DNA of 6,333 bases from JAGDXO01 sp964541025 (GCA_964541025.1 CAZIOW010000046.1:1-6333), one strand, 5' to 3'. Shown: positions 1-5,374, numbered from the stretch's first letter. Notes: a model not told the origin generated them from the sequence alone. Program-made: numbers and translations.

Positions 1-174
1 GTCATAGGTTGAAATGCCAGAGAAAACGGCATTGGCATCAGAATCTTCAGGATCTTTTAAAATCAAAGAGAGGGCTGCATTAAGATTTTCCTCCCTTCCT
101 ATCATGGGAGATTTTATCGCAGCCTTCTCTCCAAAATCATTGTCTCTATCTATACATAGGATTAAGGTTCTCAT
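1..174 (-). CDS. DUF373 family protein, N-terminal part (gene runs off the left edge)
   Basis: Fifty-eight codons are visible, read leftward from the ATG at 174-172 to base 1 with no stop. The product begins MRTLILCIDRDNDFG and continues with GREENLNAAL and DPEDSDANA. These match the conserved N-terminus of the archaeal DUF373 family (usual forms CIDRDDDLG, GREANL and DPEDSDxN). Family members generally carry a soluble acidic N-terminal domain followed by several membrane segments. That C-terminal part lies outside the window, so membrane location is known from the family and not seen here. The function of DUF373 is not established. The start codon overlaps the stop of the upstream winged-helix gene (TGATG), so the two are very probably one transcript with coupled translation. 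Family identity is fairly certain and no role can be assigned. Confidence 0.85.
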   Translation of the reverse strand, partial: MRTLILCIDRDNDFGEKAAIKSPMIGREENLNAALSLILKDPEDSDANAVFSGISTYD

Positions 175-389
175 CACTTAATTATGAAATATCCGGCGCT
201 CTTCTGCCTAGCGACTCTTTTAGCATATCCCTTGTTCTGCAGTTCCTGAAGTGCATTATTGACTACGCCTTTGCCCATCTGACTTGCCTTCATTACATCG
301 TCAGCTGTTTTCAATTTTTCCTCGGCTGTGGCACCTAATTTCTTCAAAGTTTCATATACTTTTTGAGCGTTTGGAGTTAAATCTCCCAT
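174..389 (-). CDS. Small winged-helix DNA-binding protein (71 aa)
   Basis: A 71-residue basic protein (11 Lys and 2 Arg against 7 acidic residues) with the layout of a minimal winged helix. A first helix lies around residues 6-18 (NAQKVYETLKKLG). A TADDVMKAS helix at 28-36 and a GKGVVNNALQELQNKG recognition-type helix at 39-54 follow. A YAKRVARQKSAGYFII hairpin at 55-70 would be the wing. No ligand or dimerisation domain is present. I chose the ATG at 389. An in-frame ATG at 443 would add 18 residues translated from the AT-rich promoter region and would break the family-like start. The stop overlaps the start of the DUF373 gene. The role is inferred to be transcriptional regulation or DNA architecture, possibly self-regulated through the inverted repeat at 393-413. 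The exact family was not recognised. Confidence 0.75.
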   Translation of the reverse strand: MGDLTPNAQKVYETLKKLGATAEEKLKTADDVMKASQMGKGVVNNALQELQNKGYAKRVARQKSAGYFIIK

Positions 390-468
390 TTTTATACACC
401 GGTATAATGTATAACAATTAAATATAAATAGAATTTGAATCATTCAGGAATCAGAAGAGAGATAGATA
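390..468. promoter_or_regulatory. Shared divergent promoter region (winged-helix gene / Ogg2 gene)
   Basis: This 79-base gap separates two divergent genes and is strongly AT-rich. AATATAAATA at 421-430 reads as a TATA box on both strands. On the plus strand it predicts transcription starting near 450, about 19 bases before the Ogg2 ATG. On the minus strand it predicts a start near 400, about 11 bases before the winged-helix ATG. A second minus-strand TATA-like element, GTTATACA at 415-408, sits about 22 bases from that ATG and would give a leaderless message. No good Shine-Dalgarno sequence is seen; AGAGAGAT before the Ogg2 start is at best weak. Start sites are predictions from spacing only. 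Confidence 0.5.
393..413. promoter_or_regulatory. Inverted repeat TATACA-N9-TGTATA, candidate operator
   Basis: TATACA at 393-398 and TGTATA at 408-413 are perfect inverted copies separated by nine bases. The palindrome ACCGGT at 398-403 lies between them. The element begins four bases before the winged-helix start codon and overlaps one of its TATA-like elements, so a protein bound here could block transcription. It may be the binding site of the adjacent winged-helix protein. AT-rich promoter DNA produces such repeats by chance, so the call is tentative. Confidence 0.3.
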
Positions 469-1095
469 ATGACGAAACATCTTGAAGGTGATCTTAAGAA
501 TTTAATTAAAAGCACAATTGAGAATGATGATGTTATAAAAAAGGTGAAGTATAAGGAAGCGGAATTCCTTTCTTTAAAAGACTCCTCCCCAGATGAAAAA
601 TTTTCTGAATTAATATTTTGTACCCTGACAGCTAATACGTCTGCAGAGATGGGTCTAAGGTGTCAGTCATCACTTCTGGACCTTGAAGATTATTCAAAGG
701 AAAAAATAAGGGAAAAATTAATAGGATGCAGGTACAGATTCAAAAATACAAGGGCCAGGTACATTGAATATAATTATAAGAAAAAGGATTTTCTCGAATC
801 TTATCTTGAACAGGAAAACAGGCGCGAACTGATTGTTGAGAACTACATGGGAATTGGAATGAAAGAATCTTCCCATTTTCTGAGAAACATAGGATACTTT
901 CAATATTCAATACTTGACAAGCACATACAGCGATTCCTTTCTTCATATTACGGAGAAAATATAAAGATAAAGAATCCAAAGGAATATTATATTGTTGAAA
1001 AGAAATTCAATGCCCTCTCAGAAGAGTATGGTTTTCTACCAGGAATTATGGATCTGATAATATGGTACATAATGACTGGAAAGATAATAAAATAG
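469..1095 (+). CDS. ogg: 8-oxoguanine DNA glycosylase / AP lyase, archaeal Ogg2 type
   Basis: A 208-residue bifunctional base-excision repair enzyme that removes 8-oxoguanine from DNA and nicks the abasic site. The helix-hairpin-helix motif is at residues 128-140 (GIGMKESSHFLRN) and carries the expected Schiff-base lysine K132. The catalytic aspartate is D150 in the following SILDKHIQR segment. TANTSAEMGLRC at 54-65 is the conserved N-terminal family signature. The chain ends exactly in lysine (GKIIK). In Ogg2 enzymes such as that of Methanocaldococcus jannaschii, the C-terminal lysine contributes to telling 8-oxoguanine from guanine. Length matches the family, about 205-210 residues. The start at 469 fits the full family length. 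It diverges from the winged-helix gene, and 53 bases separate it from carbamate kinase. All key residues are present, so it should be active. Confidence 0.93.
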   Translation: MTKHLEGDLKNLIKSTIENDDVIKKVKYKEAEFLSLKDSSPDEKFSELIFCTLTANTSAEMGLRCQSSLLDLEDYSKEKIREKLIGCRYRFKNTRARYIEYNYKKKDFLESYLEQENRRELIVENYMGIGMKESSHFLRNIGYFQYSILDKHIQRFLSSYYGENIKIKNPKEYYIVEKKFNALSEEYGFLPGIMDLIIWYIMTGKIIK

Positions 1096-1113
1096 GACAG
1101 CAATTTTAATTAA

Positions 1114-1123
1114 CATTTATGCA
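1114..1123 (+). promoter_or_regulatory. TATA-like element for carbamate kinase
   Basis: CATTTATGCA lies about 30 bases before the ATG at 1149 in a 53-base T/A-rich gap after the Ogg2 stop. The spacing predicts a 5' leader of only about five bases, and no Shine-Dalgarno sequence precedes the start. The element is degenerate, so read-through from the Ogg2 gene is also possible. Confidence 0.3.
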
Positions 1124-1148
1124 CTTTAGGCGTCTCAACGTGATTTAA

Positions 1149-2078
1149 ATGAAGGCTACAATTGCAGTTGGTGGTAATGCTTTACTCGAGAAATATGATA
1201 AGGGGACTGCAGATGAACAAATTTCAAGGGCTGAAATTACTGCCCTTAAGACATATCAATTTTTCAAGGAAAATCATGTGGTTCTTACTCACGGCAACGG
1301 TCCTCAGGTAGGCGCTATCCTGATGCAGAATGAATTCTCGGCATCAATTACCCCTCCAATGCCTTTGGATGTTTGTGATGCAATGTCTCAGGGGAGCATA
1401 GGCTACTTTCTACAGACATCATTCCAGAAAGTTTTCAATGAGAAGAATATCAACAAGAAAGTTGTGACTGTTGTCACGAGGGTAATAGTTGACGAAAACG
1501 ATCCGGCATTCAAGAATCCAACAAAACCTGTTGGGAAATATTATACAAGAGATGAATCAATAATTTTACAGAGGAACAATGGATACATAATGAAGGAGGA
1601 TGCCGGTAGGGGTTACAGAAGGGTGGTCCCCTCTCCAAAACCGATAGATGTCCTGGAACTGGATGCTGTAAAGCACCTCTTGAATGACTCATTCGTACCA
1701 GTATCCGTCGGCGGAGGTGGTATTCCTGTGATCAGGAAGAACGGTGTTATTCAGGGAGTAGAGGCCGTTATTGATAAGGACCTAGCTTCTTCCCTTCTAT
1801 CAGTAGAACTGGACGTTGATATTTTCATAATACTTACTGCTGTGGATGCAGCATACATAAATTTCAATAAACCGAACAGGGAGAAGATAGGAAAAATTTC
1901 CCTGGAGGAAATAAAGAAGCTAAGGGAGCAGGGACATTTCGCATCTGGAAGCATGCTGCCCAAAATAGATGCTGCCATTAATTTTGTAGAAAAGACCGGC
2001 CACATGGCAATTATCACAAATGCCGAAAATATGTACCCTGCACTTGAAGAAAAAGAGGGAACAATCATAGTTCCCTAG
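1149..2078 (+). CDS. arcC: Carbamate kinase
   Basis: A 309-residue cytosolic amino-acid-kinase-fold enzyme for the reversible reaction ATP + carbamate = ADP + carbamoyl phosphate. The family motifs appear in order: AVGGNAL at 6-12; LTHGNGPQVG at 46-55; MSQGSIGY at 79-86; KPVGKYY at 126-132; GRGYRRVVPSPKP at 153-165; SVGGGGIPV at 186-194; IDKDLASSLL at 208-217; and GSMLPKIDAA at 267-276. Lysines 130, 210 and 272 fall at the positions of the conserved active-site lysines. Length is typical, 305-315 residues. No arginine deiminase, ornithine carbamoyltransferase or agmatine deiminase gene is adjacent, so the direction in vivo is open: ATP formation from carbamoyl phosphate, or carbamoyl phosphate supply as proposed for Pyrococcus. 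The stop shares the CTAG at 2075-2078 with the convergent phosphoribosyltransferase gene. Confidence 0.95.
   Translation: MKATIAVGGNALLEKYDKGTADEQISRAEITALKTYQFFKENHVVLTHGNGPQVGAILMQNEFSASITPPMPLDVCDAMSQGSIGYFLQTSFQKVFNEKNINKKVVTVVTRVIVDENDPAFKNPTKPVGKYYTRDESIILQRNNGYIMKEDAGRGYRRVVPSPKPIDVLELDAVKHLLNDSFVPVSVGGGGIPVIRKNGVIQGVEAVIDKDLASSLLSVELDVDIFIILTAVDAAYINFNKPNREKIGKISLEEIKKLREQGHFASGSMLPKIDAAINFVEKTGHMAIITNAENMYPALEEKEGTIIVP
2041..2076 (-). terminator. Hairpin plus T-rich tail at the carbamate kinase / phosphoribosyltransferase junction
   Basis: AGGGAAC (2056-2062) and GTTCCCT (2070-2076) form a perfect 7-bp stem with a 7-base loop. Read on the minus strand the stem is followed by CTTTTTCTT, the layout of an intrinsic terminator for the phosphoribosyltransferase transcript. 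On the plus strand the stem is followed by ATCATTTTATTTATCC, so it could also help end the carbamate kinase transcript. It lies inside the last codons of carbamate kinase. Archaea mainly use T-tracts for termination, so the stem may be incidental. Confidence 0.45.
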
Positions 2079-2725
2079 ATCATTTTATTTATCCTCTCTC
2101 CTATCTCAATTTTGCCTGCATTCTGGAGCCATTCAAGTGTTTCCTCAAGTTCTCTATTAGAAATAAACAATTCATGCCTCGCTACAAGGCATTTGGATAT
2201 TTCTTCAACGGACATTTTGCCATCAATACATCCTGATACCAGATTTCTCAGGTCCTCTTTTCTGTTCCAGGGGAATATGAACCATTTCCAGTTTTCTGAA
2301 GTTATTTCCTCAGCATAATAGTCTGGAACAATCTCTGCTCTCTTAATATGAAGAAGTGTTGCACTCTTCACATAAAGGGGATTCTTCATTCTCGCTGCAT
2401 CAAGTGCAAGCCTCAGAGATTGACCAGTATCTGTTATATCATCCACAACAAGGACCTTCTTACCAGTCAGGTCTATGACTATCGGGTGTGTGATCTTTGC
2501 CTTTCCATCAGGGGTGGCAGTGACGCCCCAGTGCTCAGTTTTCAGTGTATAAAGATCCTTTATATTCAGATAATCTGCAATGATCCTGGCTGGGACGAGT
2601 CCGCCCCTAATCACTGAAATTATTGAATCAAATTTCTCGCCACCTATTTTTTCAACAATGATTTCTGACCACCTTTCTATTTCCTCCCAGCTCACCATTT
2701 TTGAAGGAACTTTGCTAATAGCCAT
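2075..2725 (-). CDS. Purine (hypoxanthine/xanthine/guanine-type) phosphoribosyltransferase with C-terminal HTH-like extension
   Basis: A 216-residue type I phosphoribosyltransferase that would join a purine base to PRPP for salvage. The pyrophosphate-loop RGGLVPA is at 40-46. The PRPP-binding loop VLVVDDITDTGQS at 91-103 has the paired acidic residues and TDTG. An aromatic NWKWFIFPW segment at 145-153 lies where COG2236-type enzymes stack the base. Residues 155-216 are an additional mostly helical tail ending in ELEETLEWLQNAGKIEIGER, which resembles a winged helix. I chose the ATG at 2725 because a perfect TTTATATAAA box lies 25-34 bases upstream and the KVPSKMVSWEEI start fits relatives. In-frame ATGs at 2776, 2734 and 2698 are alternatives; the first would give 233 residues. 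The base specificity cannot be read from sequence. The gene converges with carbamate kinase and diverges from the SCP2 gene. Confidence 0.85.
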   Translation of the reverse strand: MAISKVPSKMVSWEEIERWSEIIVEKIGGEKFDSIISVIRGGLVPARIIADYLNIKDLYTLKTEHWGVTATPDGKAKITHPIVIDLTGKKVLVVDDITDTGQSLRLALDAARMKNPLYVKSATLLHIKRAEIVPDYYAEEITSENWKWFIFPWNRKEDLRNLVSGCIDGKMSVEEISKCLVARHELFISNRELEETLEWLQNAGKIEIGERINKMI

Positions 2726-2749
2726 TATTATCATTTTGTAGTAACTTTC

Positions 2750-2759
2750 TTTATATAAA
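2750..2759 (-). promoter_or_regulatory. TATA box for the phosphoribosyltransferase gene
   Basis: TTTATATAAA is a perfect 10-base palindromic TATA box. On the minus strand its centre is about 29 bases before the ATG at 2725 and about 20 before the ATG at 2734. This predicts a leaderless or nearly leaderless message and argues against the upstream ATG at 2776. A weaker TTTTTATAAAG near 2808-2819 could serve that longer form, where a GAAGG six bases before the ATG at 2776 would be a possible ribosome site. Confidence 0.5.
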
Positions 2760-2790
2760 TTCTTGTCTTGTTTCATTCCGGGCCTTCAAA

Positions 2791-2806
2791 ATAATACAGT
2801 TATTAT
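2791..2806. repeat. Short inverted repeat ATAATA-CAGT-TATTAT between divergent genes
   Basis: A perfect 6-base inverted repeat with a 4-base spacer lies in the gap between the divergent phosphoribosyltransferase and SCP2 genes. A second tiny palindrome, GACATTGTC, is at 2836-2844, just upstream of the SCP2 TATA box. Either could be an operator, but both are short, and the first is low-complexity AT sequence. Confidence 0.2.
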
Positions 2807-2856
2807 CTTTATAAAAAATAATTTTGAAGAAAATCGACATTGTCATGCCAAATTTT

Positions 2857-2865
2857 TTTATATAC
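2857..2865 (+). promoter_or_regulatory. TATA box for the SCP2 / alcohol dehydrogenase operon
   Basis: TTTATATAC, preceded by a run of T, is centred about 24 bases before the ATG at 2885. That is the spacing expected when the start codon is the first transcribed triplet. It supports a leaderless message and rejects the in-frame ATG at 2840, which lies upstream of this box. Confidence 0.6.
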
Positions 2866-2884
2866 GATTAAGACTAGTGATGCT

Positions 2885-3307
2885 ATGAGTGAAAAACTCC
2901 TTTTTCCATCCGAAGAGTGGGTGAATGAATACTGTAAGAGACTAAAAGAAAGTCCGGACTACAATAAAACAGGAAAGGGCTGGAAAGAACCTATAATTTT
3001 CAAGATGATTGAATTGGATAGTCTGAAACAGAAGCCTCCCTTTGACAGCTTCATACTATATCTCAGTGATGGTATCTGCGAAAAATGTTCTGTAGTAAAG
3101 GACCCGGAAATGAAAGCTCCATACAAGCTCACAGCCACCTATTCAAACTGGAAGAAAATAATTGATGGGAAGATAAATCCAACGCAGGCAATGCTGACAG
3201 GTCAGATGAAGGTTGAGGGGAATGTTGCTCACCTCCTAAGATACGCATCAGCTGCAATAGCCATGGTCAAGGTTGCCCAGAGCATTCCCACGCAGTATCT
3301 GGAATGA
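2885..3307 (+). CDS. SCP2 (sterol carrier protein 2) domain protein
   Basis: A 140-residue single-domain protein of the SCP2 fold, which forms a hydrophobic tunnel for lipids or other apolar ligands. The N-terminal LLFPSEEWVNEYCKRL (5-20) and SPDYN segment match prokaryotic stand-alone SCP2 proteins. YSNWKKIIDGKINPTQAML (86-104) followed by TGQMKVEGNVAHLLRY (105-120) is the most diagnostic part. No signal peptide or membrane segment is present, so it should be cytosolic. Archaea lack sterols; an isoprenoid or other lipid ligand is inferred. I chose the ATG at 2885 over the in-frame ATG at 2840 because of TATA-box spacing and because family homology begins there. Its stop overlaps the alcohol dehydrogenase start (ATGA), so the two products are made together and may share a hydrophobic substrate. 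Confidence 0.87.
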   Translation: MSEKLLFPSEEWVNEYCKRLKESPDYNKTGKGWKEPIIFKMIELDSLKQKPPFDSFILYLSDGICEKCSVVKDPEMKAPYKLTATYSNWKKIIDGKINPTQAMLTGQMKVEGNVAHLLRYASAAIAMVKVAQSIPTQYLE

Positions 3308-4422
3308 GTATGTCAATTTTTCAATTTCCAAGGAAAATAATCTTCCAGAGGGACATCCTGGAGGATGCGGCCCCCATGTTAAAGGAAGAGGGAATTTCAT
3401 CTATACTGATTATTACGGACAAAGTTGTCAGAGAGAAAATAGAGAAGAAAATTATATCAATAAAGGAGAATTTTAATGTAAATATTTTCGATGATGTGAT
3501 GCCGGAACCGTCTATAGATAGCATCGAAAATGCATCAAAATCATTCAGCGGGAAATATGATGCCATAATGGCAATTGGTGGTGGGAGCGTAATAGACTTT
3601 GCAAAATCTATCCTGATAAAGATGACATATCCTGAAAAGGATCTGAGAGATGTGAATCCATTTGAAAAACTTGAATTCGTCATAAAATTCATAGCTGTGC
3701 CAACCACTTCTGGGACCGGAAGTGATGCTTCCTTTGGTATAGTGCTTAGTGATGGTGATAGAAAGCTTGCACTGGCAAATTATGGCCTTGTTCCGGAGAT
3801 AATAATCCTCGATTCTTCCGTGACACCTGATGCAGCGAAAATAATTTCCGCTACAGGTGTTGATGCGCTTGTTCATTCCTTCGAAGCACTTGCATCAAAC
3901 ACTTCATCAATATTGACAGATGCTCTTGCCGAAAAGGCTATAGATACAATATTCCACAACATTGAAAAATCAATCAGAGGTGATGAAGAGTCCAGGGACC
4001 TGATGCATCTCTCTGCAACAATGGCAGGTATTGCATTCTCTAACAGTGGTACAGCCCTGGCCCATGCTCTGGGGCATTCATTCGGTTCAACATTTCATGT
4101 TGTCCACGGAATTTCTGTGGGATTGTTTCTAATACACACTATTGAGTTCAATTCTGTGGACGAATTGACAAGAAAGAAATATGAAAGAGTGGCCAGAATG
4201 CTAGGATTCAACGATATACCTTCACTTATGGAGGGCATAATGACACTTTACAGAAAAATAGGACAGCCTTTGACCATAAGGGAACTCGGAATCAAGGAAG
4301 AAGAATTCAATGGCAAAATAGATGAGATGGTATCAAAGGCGATGATGGATAGTGAAATTGCATTCAATCCTGTAATTGCTGGTGAAGAAGACCTGAAAAA
4401 AATTTTCCTGAATGCTTTTTAG
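3304..4422 (+). CDS. Iron-containing alcohol dehydrogenase (group III)
   Basis: A 372-residue NAD(P)-dependent dehydrogenase of the iron-containing alcohol dehydrogenase family, interconverting an alcohol and its aldehyde or ketone. The nucleotide-binding GGGSVIDFAKS is at 92-102 and PTTSGTGSDAS at 133-143. The metal ligands fit FucO-type enzymes: D187 and H191 in TGVDALVHSFEAL, then H254 and H268 in HALGHSFGSTFHVVHG, spaced 14 residues apart as in the family, with the conserved H258 between. It lacks the pattern expected for glycerol-1-phosphate dehydrogenase and reads as a general alcohol dehydrogenase; the substrate is unknown. The ATG at 3304 overlaps the SCP2 stop (ATGA). A second ATG at 3310 is possible. 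Its stop overlaps that of the convergent lipid kinase at 4419-4422. Intact and of normal length. Confidence 0.92.
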   Translation: MSMSIFQFPRKIIFQRDILEDAAPMLKEEGISSILIITDKVVREKIEKKIISIKENFNVNIFDDVMPEPSIDSIENASKSFSGKYDAIMAIGGGSVIDFAKSILIKMTYPEKDLRDVNPFEKLEFVIKFIAVPTTSGTGSDASFGIVLSDGDRKLALANYGLVPEIIILDSSVTPDAAKIISATGVDALVHSFEALASNTSSILTDALAEKAIDTIFHNIEKSIRGDEESRDLMHLSATMAGIAFSNSGTALAHALGHSFGSTFHVVHGISVGLFLIHTIEFNSVDELTRKKYERVARMLGFNDIPSLMEGIMTLYRKIGQPLTIRELGIKEEEFNGKIDEMVSKAMMDSEIAFNPVIAGEEDLKKIFLNAF

Positions 4423-5294
4423 GGTACTATCATACTGAGTGCCTTTTCCACCATCTCTATTTTTATAGGTGTTAATTCGATCACTTCACCATCCATTTCA
4501 ACAAGAATATTTTTGGCATTAATTTCAATATTTTTTCCTCTGTATTCCCTGGAATGGCCCTTCTGTATATAGGTCCCATCGATCAGTTCTCTTAACTGCA
4601 GAATAGTTTTGATTCTGCCGACTGGCTCAAGAACATGGACATCGAGAATAGAATCATCAGGTCTGGAATCTGGTGAAGCGAGCATCCCTCCACCAAAGTA
4701 TCTCCCATTTGCCACGATTATCTCTATAGTTTTGTTGATGTCACTCCTATAATCCACAGAAACATGGGCTTCAAATTTTTTTAGCCTTACAAGGGAGGCT
4801 AAAACTCCAACTATAAATGAGGAACTTCCAAGCCTCCTGTGATTATCGACATAATCCATTACATATGCACCAAATCCTGCTTCAGCAGAGTTTACAAAGT
4901 ATCTTGTTCTTCCGCCAATAAATTCAACCTTTCCCACATCTATTTGCATTTTTTTATTTCCCTTCAACGCTTTGATTGCTGACTCAAGATCCCTTATTCC
5001 AACTGTTTTTCCAAAATCGGATCCTGTTCCAAGCGGAAGAAGTCCAAGTGATACCCTGGACCCTATGATCCCATTTATTACTTCGTTCAGAGTACCGTCA
5101 CCACCGCATGAAACCACAGTATCAAATCCATGCTCTTCCGCTTTTCCAGACATTTCAGTGGCATCACCTGGTTTTGATGTGAATTGACTTTCCGAATCAG
5201 GAAATAGTGAAAGGAGCTCTTCTCCTCTCTCTTCCCAAACTTTTCCTGCCCTACCTCCACCTGCAACAGGATTGATGATAAAAAGTGCTTTCAT
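4419..5294 (-). CDS. Diacylglycerol kinase-family lipid kinase (YegS/BmrU/DgkB-like)
   Basis: A 291-residue soluble kinase of the DAGK catalytic family, which phosphorylates a lipid hydroxyl with ATP. The N-terminal INPVAGGGRAG at 7-17 and the nucleotide-binding GGDGTLNEV at 64-72 are diagnostic. LPLGTGSDFG at 86-95 and GRYFGGGM at 197-204 follow. ASPDSRPDDSILDV at 206-219 and VEMDGE at 265-270 carry the conserved acidic residues of the second domain. Length is normal for the family, about 290-310 residues. In archaea the substrate could be an archaeal diether glycerol or a long-chain alcohol; sequence does not decide. A TATA box about 25 bases before the ATG suggests its own leaderless message, with possible read-through from the AGPS-like gene 80 bases upstream. 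It converges on the alcohol dehydrogenase with overlapping stops. Confidence 0.92.
   Translation of the reverse strand: MKALFIINPVAGGGRAGKVWEERGEELLSLFPDSESQFTSKPGDATEMSGKAEEHGFDTVVSCGGDGTLNEVINGIIGSRVSLGLLPLGTGSDFGKTVGIRDLESAIKALKGNKKMQIDVGKVEFIGGRTRYFVNSAEAGFGAYVMDYVDNHRRLGSSSFIVGVLASLVRLKKFEAHVSVDYRSDINKTIEIIVANGRYFGGGMLASPDSRPDDSILDVHVLEPVGRIKTILQLRELIDGTYIQKGHSREYRGKNIEINAKNILVEMDGEVIELTPIKIEMVEKALSMIVP
4423..4447 (+). terminator. Possible weak terminator after alcohol dehydrogenase
   Basis: GGTACT (4423-4428) and AGTGCC (4438-4443) can form a 6-bp RNA stem with one G-U pair and a 9-base loop, followed directly by TTTT at 4444-4447. It lies immediately after the dehydrogenase stop, inside the 3' end of the convergent lipid kinase gene. 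On the opposite strand the pairing is poorer and no T-tract follows, so it would act on the plus strand only. The stem is short and may be chance. Confidence 0.3.
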
Positions 5295-5315
5295 TTATAA
5301 TTCATATGGATCAGA

Positions 5316-5323
5316 GTTATAAC
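5316..5323 (-). promoter_or_regulatory. TATA-like box for the lipid kinase gene
   Basis: GTTATAAC, a perfect 8-base palindrome, is centred about 25 bases before the ATG at 5294. Transcription would begin at or next to the start codon, giving a leaderless message. No Shine-Dalgarno sequence is present in the ATTATAA just before the ATG. Confidence 0.5.
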
Positions 5324-5356
5324 ACTTACCATTCCTTATCATTGAAACAATAATGA

Positions 5357-5374
5357 GGGAAAGAAAGAAAGTAA
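5357..5374 (-). terminator. Pyrimidine-rich tract after the AGPS-like gene
   Basis: Directly after the AGPS-like stop the minus strand reads TTACTTTCTTTCTTTCCC. Archaeal RNA polymerase often stops at T-rich tracts, so this is a plausible terminator separating the gene from the lipid kinase. The T runs are only three long and interrupted, so read-through is likely. Confidence 0.3.

Noticed and set aside
390..443. N-terminal extension of the winged-helix protein from an ATG at 443
   Set aside because: The extra 18 residues (MIQILFIFNCYTLYRCIK) are translated from TATA-like promoter sequence and do not fit a soluble winged-helix protein; the ATG at 389 has proper promoter spacing.
1947..1976. 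GSMLPK in carbamate kinase in place of the common GSMGPK as a possible active-site defect
   Set aside because: The lysine is retained, and leucine at this position occurs in other functional carbamate kinases as far as I recall, so it is not a defect.
2840..2884. Longer SCP2 protein starting at 2840
   Set aside because: The extra 15 codons contain the TATA box at 2857-2865, and family similarity starts only after 2885.
3321..3876. Antisense open frames opposite the alcohol dehydrogenase and, similarly, opposite other genes
   Set aside because: They have no recognisable motifs, biased low-quality composition, and lie wholly inside strongly supported genes on the other strand.
3304..4422. Identification of the dehydrogenase as glycerol-1-phosphate dehydrogenase, which would fit a lipid cluster
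   Set aside because: The motifs (PTTSGTGSDAS, and HALGH followed by a second HG histidine 14 residues on) are those of general iron alcohol dehydrogenases.
4419..4433. Similar C-terminal ends of the lipid kinase (SMIVP) and carbamate kinase (TIIVP) at convergent junctions, suggesting a duplicated terminator cassette
   Set aside because: The DNA around the two junctions is otherwise different and the proteins are unrelated; a five-residue similarity is easily chance.
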